A stretch of DNA of 64,000 nucleotides from Neckera pumila (GCA_963969595.1 OZ018417.1:6202501-6266500); one strand, 5' to 3'. Shown: positions 47,786 to 59,753, numbered from the stretch's first letter. Numbers and translations: made by a program. Notes: generated by a model from the sequence alone, not told the origin.

Positions 47786-48407
47786 CCCCTAAATGCCTAA
47801 GGCACCCAAATTTGGTGTTTGCAAAACTTTGAAGTTAAATAAAACCTCATGAAGTTGCTGTTTTTAGTAGTTTATATTTTTAGAAAGTTCTTGAAATCTA
47901 ATTTTAGCATCAAAAATTTGATTTTGAATAATGATTTTTCTATTCAAGCTTTTTTACACAAGGACACCCATTGCAATCTAGACTACCCATAGTGTTGAGA
48001 GCTCTTGGAAATGAGCCTCAAATACACTAGATCTTGAAAAAAAAAACCACATTCAAAATTTATTTAAAAAAATTGTAGAGTAGATTTTAAGAAGCTATAA
48101 ATTGCTTGGGGTTATACAAGGTAGGCCCTTTAACCTCATATTTTTTTGTCACCAAATTTTTAGATTTGACTTGTGTAAAGAAAATTGAAAGATTTTTGCA
48201 GTTTTAGCACCCTCATGGTCAAACATTATACTCTTTCACTCCATAAGTGGTATTGTTGTGTTTTCTTTTCCTGTGAAATCTCTAACAAATTCAGTTTGTA
48301 CAGTTACAATTCAAAAAAAATTGATACAACTTATCAAAATGTTGGCATTTTGTTTAATTTAGAGAAAATTCCAGGAAGCCCAAAACAAGCCTTGGGGCAT
48401 TTAGGGA
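47786..48407. mobile_element. TTAA-flanked family element, 622 bp
   Basis: TTAA (47782-47785) precedes CCCCTAAATGCCTAAGG. The right end CTTGGGGCATTTAGGGA precedes CTAA (48408-48411), a one-base variant of the target site. The terminal inverted match extends about 20 bp. The interior arm (47786-47990) reappears inverted at about 50000-50272. Confidence 0.6.
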
Positions 48408-48411
48408 CTAA

Positions 48412-50272
48412 CCTCTATAGTTCCATGACTATGTTTTCACCAAAAACACACAGAACCTATTATTTTTAGAACAAGTACCAAATTTTTGGAAAAAAACTAT
48501 TTTTGACACATGTAACCATAGGATCTTGTAGTACGTTGGTTTGAAAAGATGTGGAGAATTTTTCAGAAATTTCAACATGCAGATTGCAAGATATTAGCAT
48601 TTGAATTGACAAAATCCCTTTTTTTTATCCCTACGAAAAACTAAAGCAGTTGCACTTCATAAGGTCACATTAGTATGAAAAAACGTTTATTTTGGTGGGT
48701 AACTAGAGTTTTCTTTTCCGATGATTTGGTGCAAAATTGCACCAAATTTTATAGCCTGGCACCACACCTATAGAAAAAAATGGTACTAAAAAGGTAGAAA
48801 ATTGCAAGAAAACTTCAAATAAACACCACTATAACATGTGGATGAATGTGGATGAATGTTGAAATTTGGAGCACCACTATATCATTCAAAATCGCTACTT
48901 TAGCACTTCATTAAAAATGAAAAAACACACTTGGTGGTAACTCTTTGGATTCATTATTCAAGATAAGTTGGCTATATGCTTGAAAATTTTCACATCATTT
49001 GGAATTTTATAACTTATAGGAAAAAAATAGTAAGTAGATAGTAGTAGATAATGATTAAAAATATTAAATTGTTAAGAATTCAATTATGGTATTGAAAAAT
49101 TCCAATCCAAATGGTTGCAATGTTGTAATAAACAATCTACATCCTATCATTTTATTTTTTTCAAAAAATATTGAAATTGAGTAAGATAAATGATTTCAAA
49201 GTTTATTTTACAGTACAGAATTTGCCATACCTGCCCGCAAACAAAAAATCCTCATAACTTTTGACTTAGTGATTAAAATGGAATAGTTCAAAGCTTTCCT
49301 TGTATATGTAACTCTAGAAAATCAATTTTCAATTTCAGTTTTTGAAAAAAATTATTTTTTCTAATATGCTTAGACCGCCTAATTACGGAAAAAAAATAAC
49401 ATATTAGGCCACAACTTTTGATTCATATTTTTCATGAAAATGTCATGAAATTTAGTGTATATGAAAGATATTCCTTGTCCCCACCTTCTATTAAAATTTA
49501 AGCCCAAAACATGGAAATCTCTAGTCACACATAGGCCCAAAATTCCTAAGTAGCAAAAAACACATGTCATTCCTTTAAAGGTTAAATTGTAAAGATATGA
49601 ACAAATATTTCTTATAGGGACAAATAGGCTAGTAATCTATTTTTATTGATCCCTAAATATCCATGGCCTTTTTTGAGCTTCTTAAAATTTGAAATAATTT
49701 TACAAAAAACCAACATTTTGATAATTTTTTTCAATATTTTTTGAATTGTTACCATGCAAATCCAAAGCAGGCATGTTGGAGATCTCATCAAAAAAGAAAA
49801 TACAACAATACCACTTTATGGATTGAAAGATTACAATGTTTGATCATAAGGGTGTTAAAATTGTGATATTGTCAATCCTCTTTTTACATGTAGGATCTAA
49901 AAAATTGATCATAAAAAAAAATGAGATTAGAGGACGTGCATAAACCTAATCAATTTATAGTTCTTAAAACCTACAATAAATAAATTTAAATGAATTTTTT
50001 ATATGATTTTGTCTACAAGGTCTTGATTATTGAAGGCTCATTTCGAAGAGCCCTCAATATTAGAAAATCAAGATTTGCAATGGACACCTTTGCACAAAAT
50101 CTTAAATAGAAAAATCATAATCATTCATTTTCAATATTGGATTTTTGATGCTAAAACTATACTTCAAAAAGAATTCTTCAAAAATATATACTACTAAAAA
50201 TAGCAATTTGGTTAGGTTTTATTTTACTTCAAAGTATTGTCTACAAGAATTTGATGACTTGGGATTTAGGGG
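48412..50272. mobile_element. Adjoining TTAA-flanked family element or composite
   Basis: Starts CCTCTATAGTTCCATGACTA directly after the CTAA that ends the previous element and finishes GGGATTTAGGGG before TTAA (50273-50276). Its first 200 bp carry the conserved arm (AGGATCTTGTAGTACGTTGG, AGATTGCAAGATATTAGC) seen inverted at 29640-29836. At 1861 bp it is twice the usual length, so it may be two fused copies. No transposase frame. Confidence 0.5.
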
Positions 50273-50276
50273 TTAA

Positions 50277-52740
50277 AGTGTCACATATACCATCAAATAT
50301 CAACATGTTTCTTGTTGATGATATAAAGGGCTAAATAAACTTCAATAATGTATAGAGAGTAGGAAGAGGTGAAGAGGTCCTTCGTGAAGTTCATTGTTCT
50401 TTATCAATCCATAAACCAATTGTAGGATAAAAAAAAAGTGGGAGTTCAAAAATAAGTAATTGTATTCACACTAGAACTTCAAAGCTCATTTAAGCATTCT
50501 AAAAAACTTTGTTCTAATTATAGTCAATAAAAAATGTGGCAAATCAAATTAAGTTCACTTCCAAAATACTATTTGTGATTTGGAGTCTCTAATTTGTGAA
50601 AATAACTATTGCATTATTTTGACTTGACCGACTAGGAGTAGTTGAGATCTTTCATGTCTTAATTTACATAATCCACATGGATTGTTGTACCTCCTATGTC
50701 CCCACCTCTATAAACTAACTACTTCTCTTTTCATCACAATTTCAAACGTTAACCCCTAAAGGATTGGAGGTTTGATTGGAGGTGAATTAGAATAGCACTT
50801 GTTTCCTTGACTACTTCTTGTAACAAGAATGATTCCTTATTTGCATGCAATAATTTCAATGACCAGAATTGCTGAAATGAAAAAACAATTGTACAGCTTG
50901 CTCATAAAAAGAAAATATAAAAAATAGAACATTTTTTGAGAAAATACTACTATTGATAATATTGATGAAAGATGTTCAAGTAGGCAAAAGTTTGTAAATA
51001 TGTTGAAATCAGAATGTTAAAAAGAGAAGGTGCTAGTATGTGACCTTAAGATCTTGAGCCCATGAGCATTGGAGCCTAGACAACTATGATATCAACAATT
51101 TCTTTAGTTATATGATACCAATATTATTGGTGTTTATGTTATAGATACTCATGGCATCTTCCATGATTATAGGATACATATACAATCCATGACTTCCATG
51201 GTTATAAGTACCTACTCCCTCTATCCCTATAAAAACCTCCAAAAATCTTTTCCATGAAGAATTATTTGTATTTTTAGTCTTTTTGCTAATAATACATGCA
51301 TTCAAGACCAGTAACCCATCTCCTAGATCTAAGCAAAATCTCCAACTTAGTTGCCATTGTTCAAGCACCTAAAATCCATGTGGAACATATCATATTTGAG
51401 CATTGTCCATGAATGTTGCTAGCTCGTCATTACTTCTGAATTTAAAGGTTGGTGGAAACAATGGGAGTCTAGAAATATTTGCTTCTAATCTAAATACCTA
51501 CACCAAAGAAAATTAGCCCACTTCATAAACAATTCTCAATAGTGTCAAAATGGATTATGAATCCATCGTCAACACGATTGTCTAAGGAAGCAACAAGTAT
51601 AAGGTGCTTCACATGGGCAAACCCAAGCTTGCTAGGAGAGGGATTGCCCCTTGATCACTTGCCCCTCCCCCCCTCCCCCCACCCACCCACCTACCCACCC
51701 ACCAAGGTCATTCAATACAATCAACGCTCATTCAATGGTCAAAATCTAGAAACAAAGCTTTTTAGTGGGACACAAATTGTACATGATTTGGAGGATTTTA
51801 AAGGGACATTAGGAGTATGTTATAGGCACTTTCCATGATTTTAGAATAAATATATTATAGGCACCTTCCAGAGTTATAGGAAACCTATATTATAGGTACA
51901 TGTATTATAGGCATCTTCAATGGTTATAGAGTACCTATTTACACCTAGACTCAAGGCTTGTAGGCTCGCATTTTTAGAGTCATACGCTAGTGTCATTGGC
52001 TCAAAAGTGCTTCAAAAACTCTGAACTTTTTTCCATCAATACATTTCATCATGCTTTTGATGTATAAAATTTTGCAAATCATTCAGAGATGTGGAAAAAA
52101 AAGATATGAGGATCTAAAATGACTTATCTAGGAAGGGGCCCAAAAATAAAAATATAAAGAACAGCCCCTAACTCCTTTTCAATTTCCTAAGGTAGGGGGC
52201 TGTAAAAGCAACCTGTCTCTAAAAGCAATTTGGTACATTTTGCCTCTAACATGTACCAGAAGTGTACATTTCAAGAGGGGTCGCTTTTAGAAACCACTAT
52301 GTTTTCAACTTCAAAAATTCGTAACTAATTCCATGAAGGTCCAAAAAATATGAAACAACTTGGGTTAGATGCCAATTCCATTTTTCTTACTACGAAATTT
52401 ATTGAAAATTATTTTAAGCAGTTTAGCTTCCCCCAAAATGCAAATCAGCTCTTAAAGGGTCACCTTTACACCCCTCTACCTTACATGATTTGGGCGTGAA
52501 ACTCAATCACCCATCCCCTGTGTCTAAGGAACTCATGTCAGAGGTTGACAAATACCTCCATCAACCATGGTCATTTTGCTTTGAAGGGTTGTCTTTTTCA
52601 AAAAATTGTTCCAATTTACTTACAAATATCATATCATATAAAAATAAAATATTGCATATCAAATTGTTATTCATAAAACAAAATATAACACATGAAATCA
52701 CAAAAACTTGTTTCCATAATGATTGCAATGTATACCTTTT
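50277..52740. other. AT-rich spacer with one isolated element end
   Basis: TTAA (50749-50752) followed by CCCCTAAAGGATTGG is another left-type end without a partner. 51150-51210 and 51815-51945 hold diverged short tandem words of the form TTATAGGCACCTTCCATGG. 52240-52460 is unremarkable. No gene is supported. Confidence 0.4.
51661..51704. repeat. C-rich (CCCA/CCCT)n tract, G-quadruplex candidate on the minus strand
   Basis: CCCCTCCCCCCCTCCCCCCA followed by several CCCA units. The complementary strand has at least six runs of three or more G within about 40 bp, the pattern expected for G-quadruplexes. It stands out in otherwise AT-rich DNA. Confidence 0.8.
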
Positions 52741-52744
52741 GGAA

Positions 52745-53175
52745 GACATTAGGTAAGGTAAAATCACCTATACCCAACCAGGGTTTGAAACCCAACCTGT
52801 AGCATGCATGTATTTCTAACCAAAGCTGGAATAGATTTACAACCGAAGATTTGTAATGCTTTTTTTTCTCCTTTTCAAGGTTGGAACTAAGAATGTCATG
52901 ACACATGTCTTAAAGCATTATAAAGTATGCGGAAAGTAGTGAGTGGGAAAGTAATCTCTTGATTGATTGGAATTTGAAGACTCTAAACACTGGGTATGGG
53001 TTTAGACTATTTTTTGGCTTCCAAAAATCACAGTAATTTCAGTTTTGGGAATAAAATTACCAAAAAATTACAATCCCCATATTTCCTATCTTTTTACTTG
53101 AGAAAAATTTGCATTGCTTCATATTCTCGTTCATATTGTTCATGATCTGTTCCAAAATTGCTTAAATGATTGGTT
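52745..53175. repeat. Uninterrupted copy of the dispersed repeat split at 28.9-29.8 kb
   Basis: Left part (to about 52878) and right part (from about 52883) correspond to 28590-28907 and 29841-30130. Where the other copy has TTAA-element-TTAA, this one reads CTCCTTTTCAAGGTTGG. It is thus the unoccupied counterpart of the insertion site. Weak tRNA-like words near 52770-52850 on the minus strand hint that the repeat may be a SINE. Confidence 0.65.
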
Positions 53176-53980
53176 ATGGGTGCAATTACCTTATGTCGGC
53201 AAACACACTCTTCTATATGAGGAGACTGAACAACATCATCCACACTCCTCCCCATTGCATGCATTCCTTGCCAACCACCACCCTCTTCACTAGCGGAGTG
53301 CCAACTCCTCCACCTACATTGTTGTCTATCAAATCTATAAAACCAACTCTTCATTCCTATTGTGGAGTTCAATGGTCAACCCCGTATTTGGACCTGAAAA
53401 TTGGTGGAATTCATCACTTAGTGACAACTAAAATGTGCCAAAATATTGACAATATGAAAACACTCTTACAATAACAAATAAATTGGGCAACTATTGTGAG
53501 AATGTATATTGTAAGTACTTCAAATATTCCGCACTCATTTGATTATGTAAGGTATATAGACACAAAGAAATGAAAAGTGATAATATGAACAAACCACTAT
53601 TGAATCTCATCTAAGCAGATTAACAAAAAGGGTGTTTTCTAGTGCAAAAATGACAAGTAAACACTAATAGATTGTCATAATGCATTTTCTACGCAATCAA
53701 ATAAAATAGACAACAGCTCCTTCAACAATTCAACTGCCTCTGCATATCTACCAGGAACAGAAAGTTATTTAAGGTTCAGTTACTTTGAAGCTCTTTAATA
53801 ATGAAATATCCATCCTCCAACAAATATCATCTCCAAAAGGTTCTCTGCACAAGTATATCCAAATTCATACCAAACTATGCTCTTGAACGCCATTGCAAAG
53901 CAGAAATTTTCAACATTCCATAACCATTACAAACATAAATTTGCCAAATAAAGTCGGTACGATGTTTTGTCCTTGCGATG
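53176..53980. other. AT-rich spacer
   Basis: Overlapping frames on both strands at 53094-53474 have no motif. Nothing else is recognised. Confidence 0.4.
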
Positions 53981-55510
53981 TCATCCTAGAGTGTACAGAA
54001 GTTGACAGCACAGTGAGTAGAAAAAGAAACACATGCGCTCTTGTTCAAGTATTGATATACTCAAAGAACAAACTGTTGCATGTACTTGAGCAGATGTTAA
54101 ACGATAAATAAATGAGGGGCAATTGTCACATCGTGGCTCTTTGCTGCCTTCATTTTGATTCAATTGTAGAAGCACTTGGACTCTTGTTATAAAAGCCATT
54201 ACATTGGCCATGTCATTCACTTCAAGAGCCATGTCCATAGCTTGTGCAACTTCCAAGGCCTAAAACAAAAAAACAATTTCTTGAGGTTCTTCTATGAACA
54301 AATTTAGAGGGCTTTGAACAAATGTGGACATATTCTAAGTCAATATTTTTACTTCTAGAGATAATAAACATCTTATACCTTCTCATACTTGAGTAACCCC
54401 TCACGGGTAGCAAAAACATGAGTATGTCGATTGCATTCGTATTCGGCGTACTTCACCCTTCCCATATCCACTAGTAAGAAGGATGAAAGATCTTGATCTA
54501 CGTTCAGAAAAAAGTATATCTGCAATGCAAAGCACACATGCATATGAGGCTGCTTACGACCTGGCATCTTCAAGACTATGTCAACACAATCCTTTGATAG
54601 CAGAAGGTATGTTGGCTACAAATAATAGATGCATGACCAATATCAAATAAGATGTTTTGCAAACCAGTGAATTTTAAAACCAAATACCTACGATCTCCAC
54701 AGCAAGAATGAGGCATCATCAGAGACCTGAATGCAAGGTCCAAGCAAATCCAGCAGCATATTCCTCAAAATAGTACCACCGCATACACAGTCAATATTAG
54801 GTGCTTAGAACGTCGGGCAAGTGATGGATTCAACTAAATTGAGAAAATTGAATGGACAAATGCAACAAATTAGGTAATGAAAGAAACCAACAAGCTTTCG
54901 GAAATATCTAGGGTATCCACAATTGCACTTTACATGTAATCCCCAAGAGTTGAAACCTGGTCATTAATAAAAACACTAGAGGTAGCCCAATACACAAGCT
55001 CTTCTTTTCTTGCAACTGCAACTTCCTTTCTATCCTACATAACAACAACAGCTAAGTAAGAAGTTCAATTCATTGATGCACCATCAAAGTGACCCTTGTG
55101 CAGGAACTTAGCATAGTGTCCAATTCAAAAATAGCTAACCATAGACATCAGATAACAAACCAGCAAAAATCAAAACTCCAATAAGTATACAACGGTCACA
55201 GACAATTAAATTTACATACGAGACTGGTACCTTGCCTTAAGCTGGGCAAAGATCACCTATAGCCTTAGTTCGAAGGCATTCAAAATTTCAACAATCTTCC
55301 TGAAATCGGTGGTGAAGCTATCATCTATTGCATTAGAAGCAATCATGTAGCCAGCAGTTGCCAAAAGTAGTCAAATTAAGACAACATAGAATTCTATATC
55401 AAAATACAACATCAATAATCAATTGAACGTAGAGCATCATGATCAAATACATACCAATAAACTCCAAATAAGAAGAATCCATGTCACCAACATCAATGTA
55501 ATTCAGCTTC
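53981..55510 (-). pseudogene. Remains of a multi-exon gene for a helical protein, not recognised
   Basis: Minus-strand exon-like blocks follow one another: about 55457-55510 (LNYIDVGDMDSSYLEFIG); 55245-55365 (LLATAGYMIASNAIDDSFTT then DFRKIVEILNAFELRL then stop); 54947-55036 (DRKEVAVARKEELVYWATSS then VFINDQVSTLG); 54705-54800 (LRNMLLDLLGPCIQVSDDAS, then stop); 54379-54615 (PTYLLLSKDCVDIVLKMPGR ... KYAEYECNRHTHVFATREGL then LKYEK); and from 54259 (ALEVAQAMDMALEVNDMANV). The last two join in frame across a GT-AG intron. The amphipathic helical spacing recalls TPR-like scaffold proteins, but I cannot name the family. Stops in two blocks and the lack of a clear start or end favour a pseudogene or a poorly resolved large gene. 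Confidence 0.5.
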
Positions 55511-55878
55511 TTCACACGAAACCATGGTCCTATCAACCACAACCATCAAATCATGATACAATTTGTACAAGATGAAGCAAAACTGGTAGAGGTACAAGGG
55601 TCCAAGAGATAGGCTCTTAGAGCAACAACATGCTTGGATTTTTAGTTTGCTTAATGCAGGCTTGACAACCCTTAGTGGCAATTTACAAAGCATTACAAAG
55701 AATATGTAAAGAAATTTTCAGAGAGACATTGATGGGTGTGAGCACATGTGAGAATTTCAAGTCAAACTCGCCTTAATTGTGAGGTTAGAAGCATCTTGTT
55801 GTTGTGTTTTTAGGTGCCAATGATAGAATGCAGGAAAAGTCTTATGTCTATCTTTGCATTTCACAATTAGAATATTTG

Positions 55879-56150
55879 TGTCATCTAGAAACTCGGACTC
55901 CTCCTCCACGGGCCCCACGGCAATCTCATGTTCCTCTTTCACAGAAGCCACAGGGACGCCATCTAGAAACTCAAACTCCTCTCCCACGGGCCCCACGGCA
56001 ATCTCTTGTTCTTCTACCACGGAAGCCACAAGGACGTCATCAAGAAACTTGGACTCCTCCCCTACAAGCCCCATGGCAATCTCTTGTTCCTATGCCATGG
56101 AAGCCACAGGGACGTCATCTAGAAACTTAGACTCCTATGTCACGGAAACA
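55879..56150 (-). repeat. 78-bp tandem repeat encoding a 26-residue repeat
   Basis: The word ATCTAGAAAC (or ATCAAGAAAC) recurs at 55883, 55961, 56039 and 56117, exactly 78 bp apart. On the minus strand each unit encodes about EESEFLDDVPVASVVEEQEI then AVGPVG. The open frame (55757-56074) spans three units. One unit further upstream has a TAG stop in place of a Glu-side codon. It lies just upstream of, and on the same strand as, the gene remains at 53981-55510 and may be one of its exons. Confidence 0.75.
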
Positions 56151-56159
56151 AAAATTTAA

Positions 56160-57057
56160 TTCAAAAGATATGAAGCATAATGCAATGGATATGAAGCATA
56201 TGATGATATTTAAGTTATTCATACGAAATCGCTGAAGTTTGTCCAGAGGGTTGATGAAGGAAGATGCTCCAACAATGACATTTGAGGTTTTTTACTCATC
56301 CATGAGGGAAATCACCCTAGACCAGGGTACACCAAAGACATGGTCCTATAATAGATCTCCGATGACCTTTGGACTAGGGTGATCCCTAGATATCTCCAAA
56401 ATATAGTACTCTAATGGTGGAACTTGCCTTCCCGAGTGAAGGTAATCCCCAACACCATCCATGTTTTACTAGGATTTAAAGGTAACTTAATGCAACCACC
56501 GATCACCAATCACCGCCCGTCGGAGCCCTATCAAGCCTAGTTGCAACACATTACCTCACCCGATCACCGCCCACCAGAATCTTGTCAAGGCTAGGTGCAA
56601 CAGAGGATATGGAAGAATGCCATGAGCATCTCAAGGTAACAATAAATCCTGTAATGCTCTCAAAAAAGTGACATTAAAATTTCCCTGTGTGAAGCTACCT
56701 TCTCAACGCAAACCGTACATTGTGTACAACATTGCTAAATTACAGTACAATCGCCTCCCTGGTTCCTTCAAATCCTAAGCAGGCGTCCAGAGAAAAGTAT
56801 GCGCACAATATAAATGAGTTCAGTTTTGCTAATTAAGCAAGCAGCAAAAGCAAGAATGAATATTACTTACGTGGCCGACACCTGACATTGGTGCATTTCA
56901 ATCAAACGCCATACCTACATCATTGAGGCATTCAAACCTGATACAACGTTAGCCCAAGGGGAAATTCTACCAAATTTAGTCACTAAAATCCTAACTAACC
57001 AAAAATTGACATAGAAGGTAACTAAGTCACAGTCCTTCCAAAGCTATGCCCAAAGTC
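56160..57057. other. Spacer with short duplicated words
   Basis: A minus-strand stretch at about 56225-56283 reads NVIVGASSFINPLDKLQRF and could be another exon of the gene remains, but splice sites are not convincing. 56500-56600 has a tandem duplication of CGATCACCGCCC..(G/A)GA(G/A)..C.(T/A)(A/G)TCAAG. No other feature is supported. Confidence 0.35.
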
Positions 57058-57320
57058 ATGCATAATCAAGAAAAAGACGGTGCCACTGAATGCCATCAAT
57101 TCATCACTGCAATTGTTGCATTTGCACAATCAAAAATTGGTACTATCCGTTGCTAAACATGCTAAGTAGACATCCTAAGTAAAAATTTGAACTAAGCAAA
57201 CAATAGAAGAAGTCAAAGTCTAACATATAAAAACTTTTATAACAGATTTGACCTTCAAACATCAACTAAATTTAAGAGGACAACAATGTCCTTAGCGTGT
57301 AGGAACCAGCTAAGCCCGAA
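57058..57320. repeat. Duplicated segment, intact copy (empty CACTA site)
   Basis: Begins AATCAAGAAAAAGACGGTG and ends TAGGAACCAGCTAAGCC. The next 50 bp plus 58998-59135 form a second copy. In this copy the stretch GCCATCAATTCATCACTGCA runs directly into ATTGTTGCA, so it preserves the site before insertion. Confidence 0.7.
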
Positions 57321-57381
57321 GTTATGTATTTTAAGAAAAAAGACGGTGACACTAAACGCCATCAATACTTATTGCATCACA

Positions 57382-58997
57382 CACTATAAGAAACTCGTTT
57401 TTTTTTTATGTTGGAGCAAAAACATGCAATGTCTAAGGCCAAACGTACTATGTCCGCGGAGACATCAAGATGTTAAAGAGAAGGATTGCAATTTTAGAAG
57501 ATTTTCAAGGATGTTCTAGATGATCGTTGCAAACTTGAATGAAAACAAGTTGGTGTTACCATTGACATCGAGATTTTTGATGACATTTTTTAAGGACTCA
57601 TTGATGTTTGGCAAGTCGTCCGCAAAAACATAGTCTGCCACGTCAGCTTTAAGGGAACAATTTCACGGAGGATAAATCTATAGAAATTACTTTTTTCTTG
57701 GGTAAAAGTCTGACCGAGGTCAAAAAAAGGAATTGGGCAGCCATCGGGCATCTTTGGGGGAAAATAAGATGACGTGGCATATGATGTGACATGCCATGTG
57801 TAAATTAGTTGACATGGCATAAAATTATGCTAATGTGGCATGCCACGTCAGCATAGTAGGGCTGTCTCTTTGCATTTTCTACATTTATATTAGAGATGTT
57901 TAAGTAGATGTAGAGATGTCACTAGAGATAACTTATAAAACATTGAGATGTTTTCTTGAACGTTTTTGTAGACTTCTAGATGTCTTAGGAAACATAGTCA
58001 CGGTCGGTATAACGTCTATGGAGATGTCATTAGAGCGGCCTTTGAGACATGCAAAAAACATCCTGTTGGATGTCTCTATGCTGCTCCACAAAAATTTAAA
58101 TCTAGCGTTTTTAGTGTCCCATATAGCTTGTCTTCCCTTCTACCACTCCATTTGTATACAAAGCCTGTCTTCTCCCTTCCATAAATTCACATCAAGTGGC
58201 TTTTGAAGCCATGTGACATAATTGCCAATTATGATGTATTTTGTATGGTGTACTATATATGGTATCTGATGTGGTATATTATGTATGATGTATAATGTAT
58301 GGTGTATTATGTATGACATGTTATATTGGACATTATGACGTGCATGTGGACGTTATATAAGACATGTGGATTGTCCATATTAACATCATGCCAAATAGTG
58401 TATTCCATGACATGAACGTCTAACATGACATCATTTTGTTCTCTTAAATCATACCAAACATTGCCAGAGGTATTCATGATAAAAAATAGATGTTTACATT
58501 GATGTTACAAGAAATCTAGACGTCTAAGGTGATGTCTCAAAATACGTCTATGAAATCGTCTGGACATCTGAGATGATGTCTCAGAAATTGTACAAATGTC
58601 TAAGTTGATGTCTTCAAAGACAACAAGGAAATTCTTAGACAACAAAAAAATATACTGACCTGGCATGCCACATCATCTTTGCTGGATGCCACTTCACTTT
58701 TCCCGCCGCTAGGTCATGTGCCACCTCAGATGCCACGTCATGGACAAAAATGGATGAAAAAAATTCCTACGTGGCAGCCACATGGCAACCTTTGAGGACC
58801 TCGTTGACCCATGTCTTTTTGGACATCCGGTCCTTAGCACACTAATGTTCACGTGCAAAACTAATGTCTTTTGCATGTCTCAAGCAACACAAAATTTTGG
58901 ATGTCCACATCTTGAAATTGTGGACATTTCAAGACACTACACAAGACATCAGCACGCAAAATCCAGGGATCGGGGAAAACACGGGTTTCTTCTAGTA
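57382..58997. mobile_element. Non-autonomous CACTA element, 1616 bp
   Basis: The left end CACTATAAGAAACTCG and the right end CGGGTTTCTTCTAGTA are inverted repeats close to the canonical CACTACAAGAAA end of plant CACTA transposons. The 3-bp ACA (57379-57381 and 58998-59000) flanks it, as expected for the superfamily. Subterminal regions are full of AGATGTC/GACATCT words in both orientations, the usual CACTA subterminal repeats. The centre has GACGTGGCA/TGCCACGTC palindromic clusters and TATGGTGTA-type simple repeats. No transposase frame exists. Confidence 0.8.
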
Positions 58998-59135
58998 ACA
59001 GCAACTGTTGCACTAGCACAGCTAAAAATTGGTATTATTCTAATGTACAAAAACTTTCATAATAGACTTAACCTTCAAACGTCAACTAAATTTAAGAGGA
59101 CATTACATCTTCAGTATGTAGGAACCAGCAATGAA
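58998..59135. repeat. Duplicated segment, second copy, right part
   Basis: GCAACTGTTGCACTAGCACA, then AAAAATTGGTA, then ACTTTCATAATAGACTTAAC and AACTAAATTTAAGAGGAC follow the CACTA element and match 57111-57320, with about 85 bp lost relative to that copy. Confidence 0.7.
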
Positions 59136-59558
59136 GGCAAAGCGAGAGTGCAGCTTAATTTTTTAGTTAGGCTTTTAAATTAACAACCTTACTCCATAGC
59201 ATCCAAATTGAGAGAAAAAAATCTTACTGGTCGTAGAATGAATGCAGCAAATGCTTAAAGCTCTCACAAAACTTCAAAACACAACCTCAAAGGAAGCGGT
59301 CAACTATACCCAAATTCTTGCTGTAGCATAACAAGAAGCTTGAGCGTACTCTGCAATAGCTTGAAATGGGAAGGTTAGTCGGAACATAAGAGACAAGGAG
59401 CTAGCTGTGTCGATACAAAATGCAAGACTTCATATGTGCTTTTTGAGGACATCTTGTCTTTTTGTTCATTTCAGGGGGATATATTTAGACATTAAGTAGA
59501 TTTACAACGAATCTGGATTGTCTCTAGATGTGAGTGAAGTTGTCACTTTTTGGTGCTT
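59136..59558. other. Spacer, nothing recognised
   Basis: Mixed-composition sequence without gene, RNA or element boundary that I can support. Confidence 0.4.
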
Positions 59559-59753
59559 CCAAGCCAGAAACGCAGGAATTTTGACATAATTCTGTTGATT
59601 TGAAAGCGTTGTTTTGGTCCCTGTTTTGTTGATTTCAACAAAAATCTGCTAATTTTAATAGATTTTTGTTGAAATCAGACAATAAAATAGTGATTGGAAC
59701 AACGCGTTTGAATCAATAGAATTCTGTCAAAATTCCTGCATTTTCTACTAGTG
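59559..59753. mobile_element. Fold-back element with CACTAGTAGAAAA-type end, about 195 bp
   Basis: Nearly the whole length is one inverted repeat. The left arm starts CCAGAAACGCAGGAATTTTG. The right arm is its complement, ending CAAAATTCCTGCATTTTCTA then CTAGTG. The centre lies in TGCTAATTTTAATAGATTTTT. Read from the right, the end is CACTAGTAGAAAA, like a CACTA terminus. A transcript would fold into a hairpin with arms of about 95 nt. Confidence 0.7.

Noticed and set aside
52765..52850. tRNA-like word GGTTTCAAACCC on the minus strand
   Set aside because: It has no acceptor stem or anticodon arm. It is noted only as a hint that the surrounding dispersed repeat may be a SINE.
55879..56150. 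CRISPR-like array
   Set aside because: The units are contiguous without spacers and the window is clearly from a plant nucleus.
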